From positions 58,745 through 122,744 of the forward strand of contig CAUYLG010061952.1 of the NCBI GenBank assembly GCA_963573385.1: a stretch of DNA of 64,000 bases. The letters are read 5' to 3'. Numbering within the stretch: position 1 is the stretch's first letter; every line of letters starts with the position of its first letter. A model generated the notes under the pieces. The model ran no database searches. It was not told where the DNA came from and worked only from the letters and a program-made list of their open reading frames with translations. Below, piece by piece: positions 36,239 through 48,650 of this stretch. The DNA comes from Cacajao melanocephalus (taxonomy: Eukaryota > Chordata > Mammalia > Primates > Pitheciidae). The position numbers were made by a program, and so were the translations under genes.

Positions 36239-38523
36239 GCATTTACAGATTTTGTTTATGTTTTGTGAAGTATGTATTTTTTGCTATTTTGCTTCTATGG
36301 TCAATTATATATTTTGATGCATGATAAGGTGGCTCCTTCTAAGATTTCTTAACTGGCTTTTAAAAGTGTCACAAGCTCAAATGCCAGTTTTTCTGGTTGA
36401 AAGTGTGGACTCAAGTATAAAAATTTCTAAACATGTAGAAAAACACTATTTATCCCTAGAGCTACAGGGATAAAGTAGCTGATAGTAAAAACTCGAAGTT
36501 TTTCATTCTGATCACTGAATTAAAATATCATAAATTCATATTTTCTACAGGCCTTATATGTGAAAGTTTTGGAATTGTATAGGAAAGAGAGATCCAAAGA
36601 CCTGTAATAAATGAATCAATTTAAAAAATAAAATTAATAGCATGCAAAACAGCAAGTCTCACTGAGCACTTCTTGAACTTAGAAACAGATCATGCTGCCT
36701 TATCTCAGGATACTGTAACTCCTTCATCTAAGAAAATTACCTTGCAATTGACTTAGAAAACCAATTCTCCTTGCTCTCTATATTCACAACCCATAATTTT
36801 CTGCATCTCTATTACTAAAAGTAGATGTCAATGTGATCATTTGGGAAAGAATTTTAGATGATTATCTTCTTTCCATGACTGCCCTTACTGGGACTATTAG
36901 GCTCAAGCATTTGATTTTGGCCAGCAACAGCAAAATGCTCACAGTCATCTAATATCCACATACATTACTCTCAGGCTGCTACTAATAAAAAAATATCCAT
37001 GGGGCTATACATCTGGTTTGAGAGAGGGCTGGTAGTGCAGCAGCAGGAAATATACTAGGAGGGAGGATGGCATGCTTATGTGACTTATGTTGGCCTTCAG
37101 GACATGCCTAAATCTAGGCCTAGAAATAGCACTTATTTTAGATGGTGAAATTTTTATCTCTATTTTAGATGGATAGAGATAAGTTAACTAAAGGCAACAT
37201 AGCTATTATTGTCAATTAGTGTCTAACAGGCAGGCAAGTTAGTTTTTATCAGAATAAAGAAGCATAATTGTAGTTTATTCTCAAAAAAATTTTACTTCCT
37301 GAAGAGGGAATTGCAATGTTCACAATATCCTAGGAGCCACTACTATGACTCTCACATAGAAAGAGGACAAGATTAAGAAATTATATAAATATGCTATTGA
37401 AATTATATAAATATTCCAAGAATACTGGGTCCAATAAAGCTGTAGGCCTAAGTGATAGAGATGTTTGTGTATGTTTCTGTTTACATATAAGCATATAAAC
37501 AGCATCTCGTAGAATAATATGTTCACAACAGGTTCTAGGGTCTGTATTTATTTATTCTAACAAGAAGATTACATTTGGTGTGCTGCATACTAATCCTTTG
37601 TTATTCTACTGGATCCACCTATCAGTGACAGTGGTTTCACTCATGCATCTTTCAAGGCTTTTGTGATGAAGTTACTATCTGAAGTCTCCTGAGAAATATA
37701 GCATTCATTTCATTTATTATTTTGTTAGCCCAACTCTAGTGACTACCATTTGATGGTTCTTATAATATTTACTCAAGGGGAAGTGTGGAGTTTCTTTCAA
37801 TGCATAAGGCATATATTTCAACTATACACTGAAAAACAGGAAAAATCATAGACAAATGATTTAGAATCTATATGCAAGCATTTTTTGATTAAAAACTGTA
37901 CCACCTGATCCTTAAAACTGATATTCTGAATGGTAGTCAGTGTGAAATGCTGTCTTCATGGAAAGTCATAGCTCAGGGCTATTGTTGAGTAATTCCTGCA
38001 AGGTATGGATAGCTTTCTTTTTCTAGTGCACATTTACTCTGGCAATTAGTAACAAGTCTGTATGGGGAATGCTAAATGGACAATGCATAATAAATACTGA
38101 ATGACATTTCTTTAAAATCATCCAGGCTTCACTTCATTCAAAGGATTCTGGGGATATAAAATGAACTAAGTATGGGTATTAAATTATTTATTCTATAGGG
38201 ATCAAGTCAAGCCCTGTTCTTTATTAAGTCAACATATTGGAATTGGGGTGTTTATATACGAAAAGTAAGTAGGATATTATAGAGCTTTTTGTTTATTTTT
38301 GTCTCAAGGACCCCGTGATTAATTAAATACTGACAAAGATCCTGGACAACAGACAATTGTGTCTATCATGAAGTCAACTATTTTGTCTCTCAGTTATGTG
38401 GCTTTTGTTGACTTCTATTCTTATGGGATACTTCCATACTCAAAGAACATTTCCATGTCATGGTCCCATCACCAGGAAAGTCTGTTTTTAAAAGGGATTA
38501 TGTTATTTTAATAAGTATGTTGA
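36239..38523. other. No recognisable feature
   Basis: AT-rich sequence with only short motif-free frames. Confidence 0.5.
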
Positions 38524-39067
38524 GCAGTTGTATTCATTTCTTAAATTGTTGGTGTCAGTTTTGTGCTTAAAATTTAATTACCAAAAACCTAGTAGCTTAA
38601 AACAACACAAATTTATTATCTTACATTTCTGTAATATAGCATCAAAGATGGGTCTCACCAGGCTCAAATCAAGGTATCTGTAGGGCTATGTTTCTTTCTG
38701 GATGCTCTGGGAGAGGATCTATTCTACTGTCTTATACAAAGTCTGTAAGCTGAGGCTCATGGCCTTTGTGTTCATCTTCAAACCCAGAAATTGTTTTCCT
38801 TCTGATCTTGTTTCCTGTCATCGTATCTACTTGTCTTACTCTGACTTTTTTGGTCTCACACTTTCTCATTAAGAGCCTTAGTGTTTACACTGGTCCTATC
38901 TTTATAATTCAGAATAGTCTCCTTGTTTGAAGGTCATTTTAGTAGCTGCCTTATTTTCATTTGCTACCTTAATTCTCCTTTGTCATGTAGCTTAATATAT
39001 ACACAGTTTCCAAGAATTAAGACATGGCCATCTTTCTTGAGATTATTATTCTGCCTCCCACAGCAGT
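38524..39067 (-). mobile_element. MLT1-type MaLR solo LTR with 5-bp target-site duplication
   Basis: LTR body 38529-39062. The plus strand shows antisense MLT1 landmarks: agtagcttaaaacaacacaa, atttattatcttacatttct, gggtctcaccaggctcaaat and attattattctgcctcccac. The pentamer gcagt occurs exactly at both ends (38524-38528 and 39063-39067). No internal retroviral sequence. Confidence 0.9.
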
Positions 39068-41379
39068 GTTAATCAAACACTTATCTACCATTCAATAATT
39101 GCATAACAATGTGTATTTTTAGCCAGATGAATATATTTGTGAAGAGTAGCAAAGCAATTAAACCATGCATGTTGAAGAAATACAAAAATAAATATCGAAA
39201 AATTGTAGTGGGTAGCAGAGAATTTCTAAGGTGGCTACATGGCGTGGGCTAGTAGCAGACAAATCTTAGACTGATGCTTCATTTTTATGTCAAAATCATA
39301 CCTTACATGGGGCTGTTTTGTTGTGTTGCATGTGGAATACCTCCATGAATATTTCATGTAGCTGAATTGCTATTTGTTTTAAAGAAGTATTACCCCAAAT
39401 GTGGGGGAATTTGGTCAAGGGCCTTCCTTAATCTCTCTCATTTGTTATTAAACTATGAGGATTATACAGTCTGACTCTTTTACCTTTCCACTTTGGTCTT
39501 TCTTTAGCCATTGTAAGGCAGAGTTCAATAATTCCAATAAAACATATCCAAATTAAATTGGCCATTCCTCTATTATGGCGTTAATCCACTGAATCTTATT
39601 TTATCCCCTATATTTCTCCCATTAATTAGTTATTTGATCTCTAGAATGATGATTCATCCTTCTTGTCACATGGCCTAATATCACAGTATGGTTAGCAATG
39701 GTATAGCTTCTGCAAAGGAATGAATGAGTTTCTATATATAATTACTTAATACTCAACACAAAAACAGTGCTTCAAATTGAGATATATGAAAAATAGAATA
39801 TTAATTATTGCTAAAATTGATGTGTATGTGTTTACTGTGTTTACCGGGGTTCTTTGAAAATAGGTAAAATATTTTAAAATAATTGAGAATAGGAAAGATA
39901 GCTCTTAGCAAGAGTTGTTCTCTGATTTCTGTATAGCTTCCTATAGAAATTCTCTGCATTTTCACCTGACAAAAGTTAATATCATTTGAGTTCTAGGGTT
40001 AATGAATTTGAACCTTTTTTGAGTAAAATATCATTATGCTGCAATATATTTGAACTCTTGTCGGTTAATTTTCATTATCCTGCAATTTGTATAGCCAAGG
40101 TTTTACTTACTAATGACAGAGTTGTACTCATTAAAAGGAGAGGAATCTCAAAATTGAAGTATTATTATCGATCAAATTTACATCGCTATTTCTAACCAAT
40201 TAACATTGATCACATCTTGGATCAAATTAAATTTCTCAAATTATTTCACAGTGGCCTCAGAATGCAATACAATCTATTTAATTGTTGATGGAAAACCACT
40301 GATATTTTCTTAATTATTATCAGTATGTAATTTGCATTAGCTTTGCATGTCAGACACTTTCTAGTTCTTAATTATTTAACTTGTCAAATCAATATTTGAT
40401 CATATAAATGGCACTAAGAATTGCTTTCTCCCAAAGGAAAATAAGAAATGTTAACCATTTTATGAAAGACTTTAGAAAATGCCTTCAATAACTGAATTCA
40501 AATTCTATGTGCAGTATATGTAATATGCAAACCTACTCGTTCATAGAAACACAATAACTTTTATTGACCTAAAATTAACTATTGCACATCCAGTTTCCTT
40601 TCCAGAATGTGGAAAGCTGGAAAGAATTTGCATTTTTACAACAGCAACAAAAAAGCTGAATTCGTTTCATGACTTTTTGAGCTCATGAAAAAGCTGTGGT
40701 CACCAAGTAAACTGATTCGAATTCTAAAGAAAGACACTGCCTGCAGGAAAGAGGAGGTGCTCACACAGTCAACAGTGTTAGATGCAATCACACATCAGTA
40801 AGAAGTTGTAGAGACATTGTGGAACTTTTGGTGGCTGCAGAAATGTGGCGGAGTTTGTACCCTCTTTATCTGCCATTTCTCCGCAAATCCTACCACACCG
40901 CCCAGTACAGAACCAAAAAGCCCTGAGCTATGTTGATTGTGTTGCAGACCTGGAGGAGAGGAACAGTGGCCACACAGAAGGGACAAACAACTCCTACAAG
41001 AACCTTTCCCTCTAACTCCACATAAAAAGAATGCATTGAAGGAAGAGTAATGCTGCTAGCAACTAGACTGAATGCACCGGTGAACAATCATTTCAGCTGA
41101 GGGACAGCAAGGAGGAGGGAGAGATAAAGCTTACATCTGGGGAGGGTCAGGATTAAGCACTAAGCTCAGAACTTTAAGCAGTAGAGGAAAGGAGAACGGA
41201 GAAAGCTATACACATGCACAAGGCCAGAGACATTGTGCATGCTTGAGGGTGAGTCTTAAACAGAAGAACAGATACTATATTACCCTCACCCTACAACCAA
41301 GATGGATTACTTGAGTTACAATGACAGCTGCATACTGTTAGGAGACAGTCAAAAGGGAAAGAACATACAACAATCCTGT
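39068..41379. other. No recognisable gene
   Basis: AT-rich to about 40570, then less AT-rich and purine-rich on the plus strand. The 40740-41379 part may be the decayed 5' region of the L1M that follows, but I cannot show it. Confidence 0.45.
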
Positions 41380-42155
41380 CTCTGAGTTACAGCAGAAAGG
41401 AAAACCTAAAACTCTGAATCTTATGAATCATGCTGCTATAAAGTAGCAGCCACCCTGGATACAAGGTTACGAACTCCTGAACTAAAGGCTTAAGCAAAAG
41501 AAAAGTTCTGATGATTTTGCAGCATGCAATTATTACCTCAGTTTTATTATTATTTACTGTTCTACACAACATGTCAGGTTTTAACAAAAACTTATCTGGG
41601 AGCTTAAAGAGGCAAATTAAAAAGCCACAGCAAAATAAAAACAAACAAACAAAAAACACCAAGAGAAAGAACAATTATTATAATCAGATTCAGATGTAAC
41701 ACAAATGTTGAAACTATGTGACAATCAAGTAGGGAATTTAAAATGATAATTAATATGTGCAAAACTCTAAAACCTAGAGGATAGTGTGCATGATCTGACC
41801 GGTTAGTTCAGCAAACCATTGGAAATCATAAGAATCAAATATAATTTATAGAAATGAAAACACATAATGGAAAAGAACCCCTTCTCTAGGTTCCTCAATA
41901 TAACCAACGCAGCGGAAGAAAATTTCAGTGAACTTAATGACTATCCAGTGGGAATTACCGAAGCTGAAACAGCAAGAAAAAAATACAGTGAGGGAACAAA
42001 AGGAGGATAGCCAACAGCTGTGACACAATAGCAGTGTTCTAACATATGTAACTGTAATCCAAGGAGCAGAAAGAGAGAAACAGGAAAAATATATATTTAG
42101 AAAAATAACGACTGAGAATTTGCCAAAATTAATGTTGAGAAAATCAATTTCTGTC
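41380..42155 (+). mobile_element. Old L1M fragment (5' UTR/ORF1 region)
   Basis: Sense L1M landmarks: gcttaaagaggcaaattaaa near 41600, aacaccaagagaaagaacaa, atcagattcagatgtaacac and cgactgagaatttgccaaaa near 42108. These belong to the ORF1 5' half. Sequence is diverged and has no long frame. The left boundary is uncertain. Confidence 0.65.
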
Positions 42156-42429
42156 CAAACTCTGTGATTGATTTTTCAGGCCTGATCACAGGCAATTAAA
42201 GGCTTTCCAGGCAGGTGGGAGGGGACTGGTTGTCTCCCCTACTTCAGACCTAGTGCATGGGCAGTGCATTTCAGTTTCTGAAGGAAGTTGCCATCAAGAA
42301 CTTGTGTTCTCCTACATGGTCATGCACCTATGCCTATGTGCCCAGATACTTCCCTTTGGAGATCTGCTTATTAGCGAAAGCTTAAGATACTTTTCACAAC
42401 TTTAAACAATACATATTTTTAATAATAAA

Positions 42430-42925
42430 GTACATATCCTTCTCTGACTCTTTTTTTACTCAACGTTATATTTGTCAGAATTCTTGCTTATTCATAAAAT
42501 TATTTGTCATTGATTTTTACATCTGTTATTGCATGAATGAATGTACAAAAATTGTCCGTTATCCTGTTGATTGTCACTTGAGTTCCTTACATTATTAAAT
42601 GTACATACAATGTTCTTATGGATATGATTTTACATGTCTCATTGAGCAAATATGCAAGAATGTATTTAAGGTTTAGGCCTGAAAGGGAGATCCCAGGATA
42701 ATGAAGGAAGCACAAATTTAATTGTTCTGATAATGTCAATCTGCTTTCTAATGAGTTGTGTCAATATACACTCACATCATCAGAATATGAGCAGTCCCAC
42801 TGATTCATACTTTTTCTTAACAGTAAGATATAACATTTACATTTAAGAAACATTCCTGATTACTAATAAAATTGAGCATCTTTTGATATGCTTACAGTCA
42901 TTTGTGCTTCTTCTTTAGTCTTCTG
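42430..42925 (-). mobile_element. Old L1M fragment
   Basis: Antisense L1M 3' region: gactctttttttactcaacg, then atgttcttatggatatgatt and tgagcatcttttgatatgct. Diverged, both ends approximate. About 275 bp of unassigned sequence separates it from the preceding plus-strand L1M piece. Confidence 0.55.
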
Positions 42926-43608
42926 TTTGTCTTTTTAGATTTTCTCTATCTTTAGTATACGGAAGGATCTGCAATCTACTGTATGCTTGAACCTTTTTAT
43001 TTATTGCTATTTGAAGATATAATCATGCATATAATTTAAAGGTTCTCTGCTCTCATAGAGCGTACAATTTGCAACAAGTAAATTAACAAGCAAATACATA
43101 AGACAATTTCAGGTATTTATAAACACTCTCCAGGTTGTTTGTCGTGTGAAAAATCCTGTATCAAGTTTTGTAATAATGTAAGTAGATAAAATATAGCCAC
43201 ATTGTTTTTATATAGGTATTATACAGAGAAAATTTCAATATCTAGCATACATTTCTACCTGGATTCTTCCTTTTTGTCTTTTCACTTCTTTAGTGTCACA
43301 GTGGGCTCCATATGCCACAGGTTTTGTTTTTCACAAGCAGACACTCAGATGGAATTTGGCATCCTGAATGTTTATAAGGGATAAGTATTTGTGAAAAAGA
43401 TGGGGATGAAGGTATGTGGATGGGCAGAGAAAGAAATTAAATTATGATGCAAGCTCAACAAAGCCTTGGTCAATCTTATATTGGAAGATCTGGAATATGA
43501 ACAGCCAGTTAGAATTAATCCCACATTGGCCCAAATGTAAGGACCTTTGTGACTCCACCTCAATTAGTCATTGAATATGGACTGCCCTGGTTATCATATG
43601 CCATTTGA
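42926..43608. other. Unassigned sequence left of the inverted-repeat structure
   Basis: No gene recognised. 43420-43600 is less AT-rich and may be an old LTR-like repeat, but I cannot name it. Confidence 0.4.
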
Positions 43609-43706
43609 AGAAACCATCAAAAGCACATATTAACTGAGTTTGCTGAAATATGAAAATATCAACTTGGCATTATAACTATTTGCAATACAACGAATAAAAG
43701 AAAGGA
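43609..43706 (+). repeat. Left arm of a 98-bp inverted repeat
   Basis: Complementary to 45210-45307 at 96 of 98 positions with no gaps. Mismatches are at 43663 and 43691. The arm contains ccatcaaaagcacatattaa and ttggcattataactatttgc. Similarity stops sharply at both ends. Confidence 0.97.
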
Positions 43707-43769
43707 AGGTATGGAGAACTAAGGTATGGAGCTAAAAATAGAGGGTTCTCTGCTTGTAGCCCAGCCACT

Positions 43770-45110
43770 AGACTTCAAAATGCATTTATTTTTTTTTCCT
43801 TCTCTTGCATTTCAAGATATAACCTTGAGGCCAACTGGAGAAGCCTTTTTTCCGTTAACCTTAAAATGAACTCCATATCCCTCCCCTTTTCATCATATAT
43901 ACTCCCTTTACGTTTATCTAACTGTATGCTAGTATCTAATTATGTGTCTTCTTAAATGTTCCAGAGGCTAATCTTGAGACAGGTAGACAAATTCTGGAGA
44001 CCCAGCTGCCAAGTTCCAGAGATTGTTTCAAGCTGGCAAATTAACAACGCAGCCGTTGTTGACCTGCTGTCAGCCTGAGGTTCAAGTGAACTGCAACCCA
44101 AGATAGCCACGTGAACAAGACACATAGACACTATACTCACCCCTATTCTTATGCGCCTTTCTTATCAAGTGCTCCTTTTCAAACCCCTGCCTTTCCCCCC
44201 ATGCCCCCCAAAAATCAAAGTAGTTACTTTGGATGGGAATCCAACTGCTTAATAATAAGTTACTTTCTACCAGATCTCACTCTTGTTAATTGAACTCTGC
44301 AAGCAGCGAGCATCCTGACCTAGTTTGTTCGGTTGGTGGCATACCCTGTGTGTTCTGGAGTGAGCCCAAGGATCTGGTTTCCATCAAAGAATGGGGCTGC
44401 CTGCTGCCAGTGAAATACAGCTGCTTGCGGCTAGCTGACCCCTTAGCTGGAACAGTGAGGAATTTCCTTGCAGCTGTTTCAGAGGGATCCTCTCCTTCTT
44501 TTCCTGTTGCAATGTCTATTGCCTTCAGTGCTTCGTTGGTGCAAACAAAATAACCTTTAGAGAAGTGGACAAACTTTGAAACTAGAATTTTGGAACTTTG
44601 AACTTTGGAACTGAGTCAGTGGGAGCGCATCCGAACACCCCTTGCCCCCTTTAGGGGGCGTTACTCTATTTAGACTTGGCCTCTAGTGACACCATTTGAG
44701 CGTTTTATACGTTTGTATTTGTGGTACCATTGGGGGTTTGCTCGGCTTAGACTTAGTCGCGAGGGATGGGAGGAGTGTCTGGGGGAAGATGTTTGAAACT
44801 GAGGTGAGGAATTTGGGACTCTACCCAGCCCCTTCAACGGGTCTTTCTTTGGAGGTGCGCCATTTATTTGTACATGTGAGTCTGAATATTTGCCTTTCGT
44901 AAGTGAGCCTTAATTCCTTCTGTCTCTGTATGTCTCTCTCTTTCCCCTTCTCCAACCTGGCCAAGAGCTCCGTCTGCTTGAAAACAGTTCACCTTGACAG
45001 GTGACTTGCAGAAGTAGGAAGGATGCATCCCACACCGAGTAGGTCTGGAGTGCTGAGGCAGGAGAAAAATGAGGGTAGTGGGGGAATTAACCCCAGACGG
45101 TGCCATGGCT
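43770..45110 (+). mobile_element. ERV1-like LTR and leader
   Basis: Sequence between the inverted arms has retroviral character. A polyadenylation-signal-like aataataag lies at 44251 and a U5-like segment follows (ctgcaagcagcgagcatcct). The LTR seems to end ...gtggtacca at 44729, next to a primer-binding-like site. The leader after it is G-rich, then pyrimidine-rich. The LTR start is not resolved (about 43710-43800). No gag, pol or env coding remnant is seen. Family unknown; assignment is by layout. Confidence 0.5.
44731..44748 (+). promoter_or_regulatory. Degenerate tRNA-Pro-type primer-binding site
   Basis: tgggggtttgctcggctt matches 12 of 18 positions of the proline-tRNA primer-binding site used by many gamma-type retroviruses. 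It lies two bases after a CA dinucleotide that could end an LTR. Confidence 0.4.
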
Positions 45111-45209
45111 GGAAGGCTCCCATGTCTTCCCTCCTGTCCTTCATTTTCCTCTTCTTTTCTGTAAAGCCTGAACTTATTTTCTCCCCTCCATTGCTTTCTT
45201 TTCTTTTGG

Positions 45210-45307
45210 TCCTTTCTTTTATTCTTTGTATTGCAAATAGTTATAATGCCAACTTGATATTTTCATATTTCAGCAAACTCAGTTAATATGTGCTTTTGAT
45301 GGTTTCT
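45210..45307 (-). repeat. Right arm of a 98-bp inverted repeat
   Basis: Reverse complement of 43609-43706, separated from it by 1503 bp. An AT-rich palindromic tract begins 34 bp beyond this arm. Confidence 0.97.
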
Positions 45308-45340
45308 GTTTTGCTGTTTTGTAATAACACAGACTAATGC

Positions 45341-45435
45341 TTTTAAATATATATATATATTTAAAATATATAATATATAAAAATCTATACTTATTAAAAG
45401 ATATATAAATATAATTATATATATATATATTAATA
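45341..45435. repeat. AT-rich palindromic tract
   Basis: Almost pure A/T. 45341-45366 (ttttaaatatat, mirrored to atatatttaaaa) is a perfect 26-bp palindrome. A second TA run lies near 45412-45430. Confidence 0.9.
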
Positions 45436-45969
45436 ATTCTGGCTCTTGAAGAGGCATTTTGATGTAAAGACTCTGGTTTGTCCTCTATCAAATAAGTTTT
45501 TCTTAATCAATTTCTGAATTATTGATTGTTTTTCTTTGTTTACTTGGTTTAGTAAATTGTCTTTATTTTATAGATTTTGCATCTTCTCAGATTCTCCTCC
45601 TTAGTGCAATGAATGAGGCATGATAGTGACTCCTTCCATAGAAAAAAACTATATGAAGCTTAAAAATTTTGTTTATGAACTGTTACTTTCATTCTCAAAA
45701 TACTGGCTTATAATAGAAGATAATTTACCTCAGTTATTATCACTATAAATAAAATTCAATTTCTTGTTTGGAATGGTTAAGAAACAGAATACTTGTACCA
45801 TATCTGTTGCACTATTTTTTAAAAAATAAAAAAATCACAAAAATCATATATGTGAAAACAAAATAATATAGAAAGTGGTTTCATTTATGATTTGAGCACT
45901 GATTGCTTTATTGTCTACAACATTTGCCGACTCAGTTTGAGAACTGGCTTGAAGTCTTCCCATCCCAAA

Positions 45970-46205
45970 TATGCAAATCTAGAATTTTATGTCCAACTAA
46001 AAATAACCTTTAAAATAAAACTCATAATAAAGATGTTCTTTGACAAACAGCAACCAGTAGTATTAGTCACCTATAAAGCAACACTACCAAAATACTATAG
46101 GAAGTTCTTCAGGCTGAATAAAAATTATCTCAGGTAGTCTAATGGAGGTATAAGAAGAATCAAGATCTTCAAAAAGGTAAATAAATGAGTAAATATAAAA
46201 GACTT
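45970..46205 (+). mobile_element. Old L1M fragment (end of ORF1 / inter-ORF region)
   Basis: Sense landmarks: aatctagaattttatgtcca, aaaataaaactcataataaa, ataggaagttcttcaggctg and gagtaaatataaaagact. These lie between ORF1 and ORF2 in L1M. It is collinear with, but downstream of, the plus L1M piece at 41380-42155. An 81-codon frame (45892-46137) through it is not a gene. Confidence 0.7.
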
Positions 46206-47097
46206 ACATGTTTAAGCCAGTAAATCTCAAATTTTGACATGAGTCATAAAAATCTTGTTAAAATAGGACTTGGGAAAATGTAAATTTCTGAGCTCAATTC
46301 CCGAATTTCCTAATTTCATATGTGTGTATATATTTCTGTAAGTGTATTTACATATGTATGTGTGTGTATATATTATATATCTGTCTATATATAATGTAAG
46401 AAACCATCTACATTCATTGTTGCTGCAAATGATAGCTATAGCATAAAGACAATATTAGTAAATCCATTTCAGTTGTGAAATTTATATATCCAAAAAATGG
46501 GTGATTCTGTTACTAAAATCATTTTTCAAAGTCAATAGTCTCACAAATTAAATATTTTTAGTTCAGTTTAAGTAGGTTTATGAAGAGTGTGTGCTTCCCG
46601 ATCTCTCTGATGACAGCATAATTCTATTTACAGTCCATATATTCTTTTCATATAAGATATAGGACATAGACACAGTAAAACACTATCTGGGAAACATTAT
46701 TTGTTGATATTATGCTCATCAATATGGCCTGAAATGTCTACTTTCAGGACTTAAATAGCTGCCATTTAGAGCCAATATTTAGCTTTACAAGTTTAATTGA
46801 TCATACATATATTTCTTCTCAGTTTCTACTTTCTTTAAAATTAAGATTCTACTTTCATAAAAACAATATGCTTTATACTTTTTCGACCAAAGAGGGCTTC
46901 AAGCAATATTTACAAAACTAAATGTTTTGAATACATTTATATTAAATTTTGTTGATTACTTTTTTACATAGTTACCAATAAACATATAAGATTTAAACAG
47001 TTCTTTTATATTTTTTAATTGCCCTAAATAAAGTCATAATATAGGCACACATATAATCACTGAGGCTCATAAACCAAAGAAAACAATGTTGGGATTG
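46206..47097. other. No recognisable gene; TG/TA-rich run
   Basis: A degenerate tgtg/tata simple repeat spans about 46320-46395. Otherwise AT-rich without recognisable features. Confidence 0.5.
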
Positions 47098-47262
47098 GTA
47101 GCATTTATTTAACTTGAAGTTTTGGAGGAATTTTAAATATGTTACCAAACTTAATCATCCTATTAATATTATGATGTTAGCATTATTATTTTAATTCTGT
47201 TTATGAAAATTGAACATTAAAATACTAATGTAAGAGCTAGAATTTGAGTATGTGCTTACATT
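47098..47262 (-). mobile_element. MIR SINE, diverged
   Basis: Antisense MIR order: tagcatttatttaacttgaa, accaaacttaatcatcctat, attctgtttatgaaaattga and aagagctagaatttgagta. These correspond to the MIR 3' end, core and 5' part. Confidence 0.6.
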
Positions 47263-48650
47263 TTTTCTCAAATAAAAGAAAGTATATACAGTAAATTTTA
47301 GGACCCTCTGAAGTGCCATGTTATGTTTGTGGAATAATTCTTGGAAATATAAATAGGTATAATTACTTAAAAATGGAAAATGTAGCACAATTAAGGAATA
47401 TAGATGTGCTAATTTTTGTATAACAGTATTCCATTTTGTTTTAATGTTTTCAGAGCCAAGCAACTTACAAAAATTGAAACATATTTTACTTGAAAATATC
47501 ATATTTCCTTCAAGAAAATGAATATATAACTTATTATAGTGTCTTCTAGGATTCGTGGTTCAAAGCCAAACTGTATAGGATAATGAGGCACTGACTATGA
47601 AGTCATACCATCTTTTCCTCTAAGGAAAATTCATAACTTTCTATACCTTTTGGGATTGTCTGTAAGTAAAGATATTACATAAAATTTCACTAGCAATATT
47701 TGAGATTAAAATGAAAAGAGAAATAGTCTTTAAATTAACTTTAAAAATAGTTACTGGTATGAATATTTTATGGAAAGCAGTTCCACCAATTAGCTCCTAG
47801 GTGTGCAGAGACCTGATAGCTGGATGCTGCCTAAGGCACATATGACATTAGAAAAATAAATCAGCTCTGAGGAATTCAGAGGACAGGTTGGAACATGAAC
47901 ATAGATTAAGTCACATGAAAATGAAAGGACTAAAGTTTGAATTTCTTTAAAATTTGCAATAAGATCGTAAACTCAATTCTCAGTTGCTCTGTCTGTGTAA
48001 TTGCTTGGATACATGCATGCTAGAAGACTTGAAGCCAGATGTTGATCTTTTATTTCTCACCCTATGGATTCTGTCCTCTCTTTGAATTTATTATTGATTC
48101 CTTCAAAGTAAATGTTCACTGGGGTTTAGATTAGAGATGAAAACCTGACACATAATTATGCCTGTGAATCTTGCTATCAGAGGATTTGGCAAATGACTGT
48201 ATTCTATGTGAATCTTCTCAAAAATCAGTAGCAGCTTTCATTGGCTTTTGTACCAATTAGCTAGAGAATTGATTTTAAGTTTACCCACAGAATCATTTTA
48301 TGACTATGGAAATATTTCAGAAGCTTTATATAACTTGCATTACATTTTAGAAACCACTAGCCTAAGGAAAAATTGGTTTGTGAGATTTGTTTTTGTTTTG
48401 TTTTTTTCTTTACCATTGCTTTGGAAATTAGAGTTAACCATTAAATATTTCTTTTATATATAATTTGTTTTGATCTGTTAGAATCCTTATGTTTTAAGCT
48501 TTCCTACATCTCACATTTCTACATTTTTATGTCAATACAAATTATAATGTAATATTCTTGGTAGTTTATAGACTGCTCACTCAGTTGCATAATGCTTGAC
48601 AACTCTCAGGAGCAGCATTAGTCTATAATCTAATGTGAATAGCATTCTAA
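47263..48650. other. No recognisable feature
   Basis: AT-rich. A 103-codon minus frame (47191-47502) starts within the MIR and has no known motif. Confidence 0.5.

Noticed and set aside
43609..45307. Classical DNA transposon with 98-bp terminal inverted repeats as the default explanation
   Set aside because: No target-site duplication outside the arms, no transposase remnant, and the interior looks retroviral; kept only as one option.
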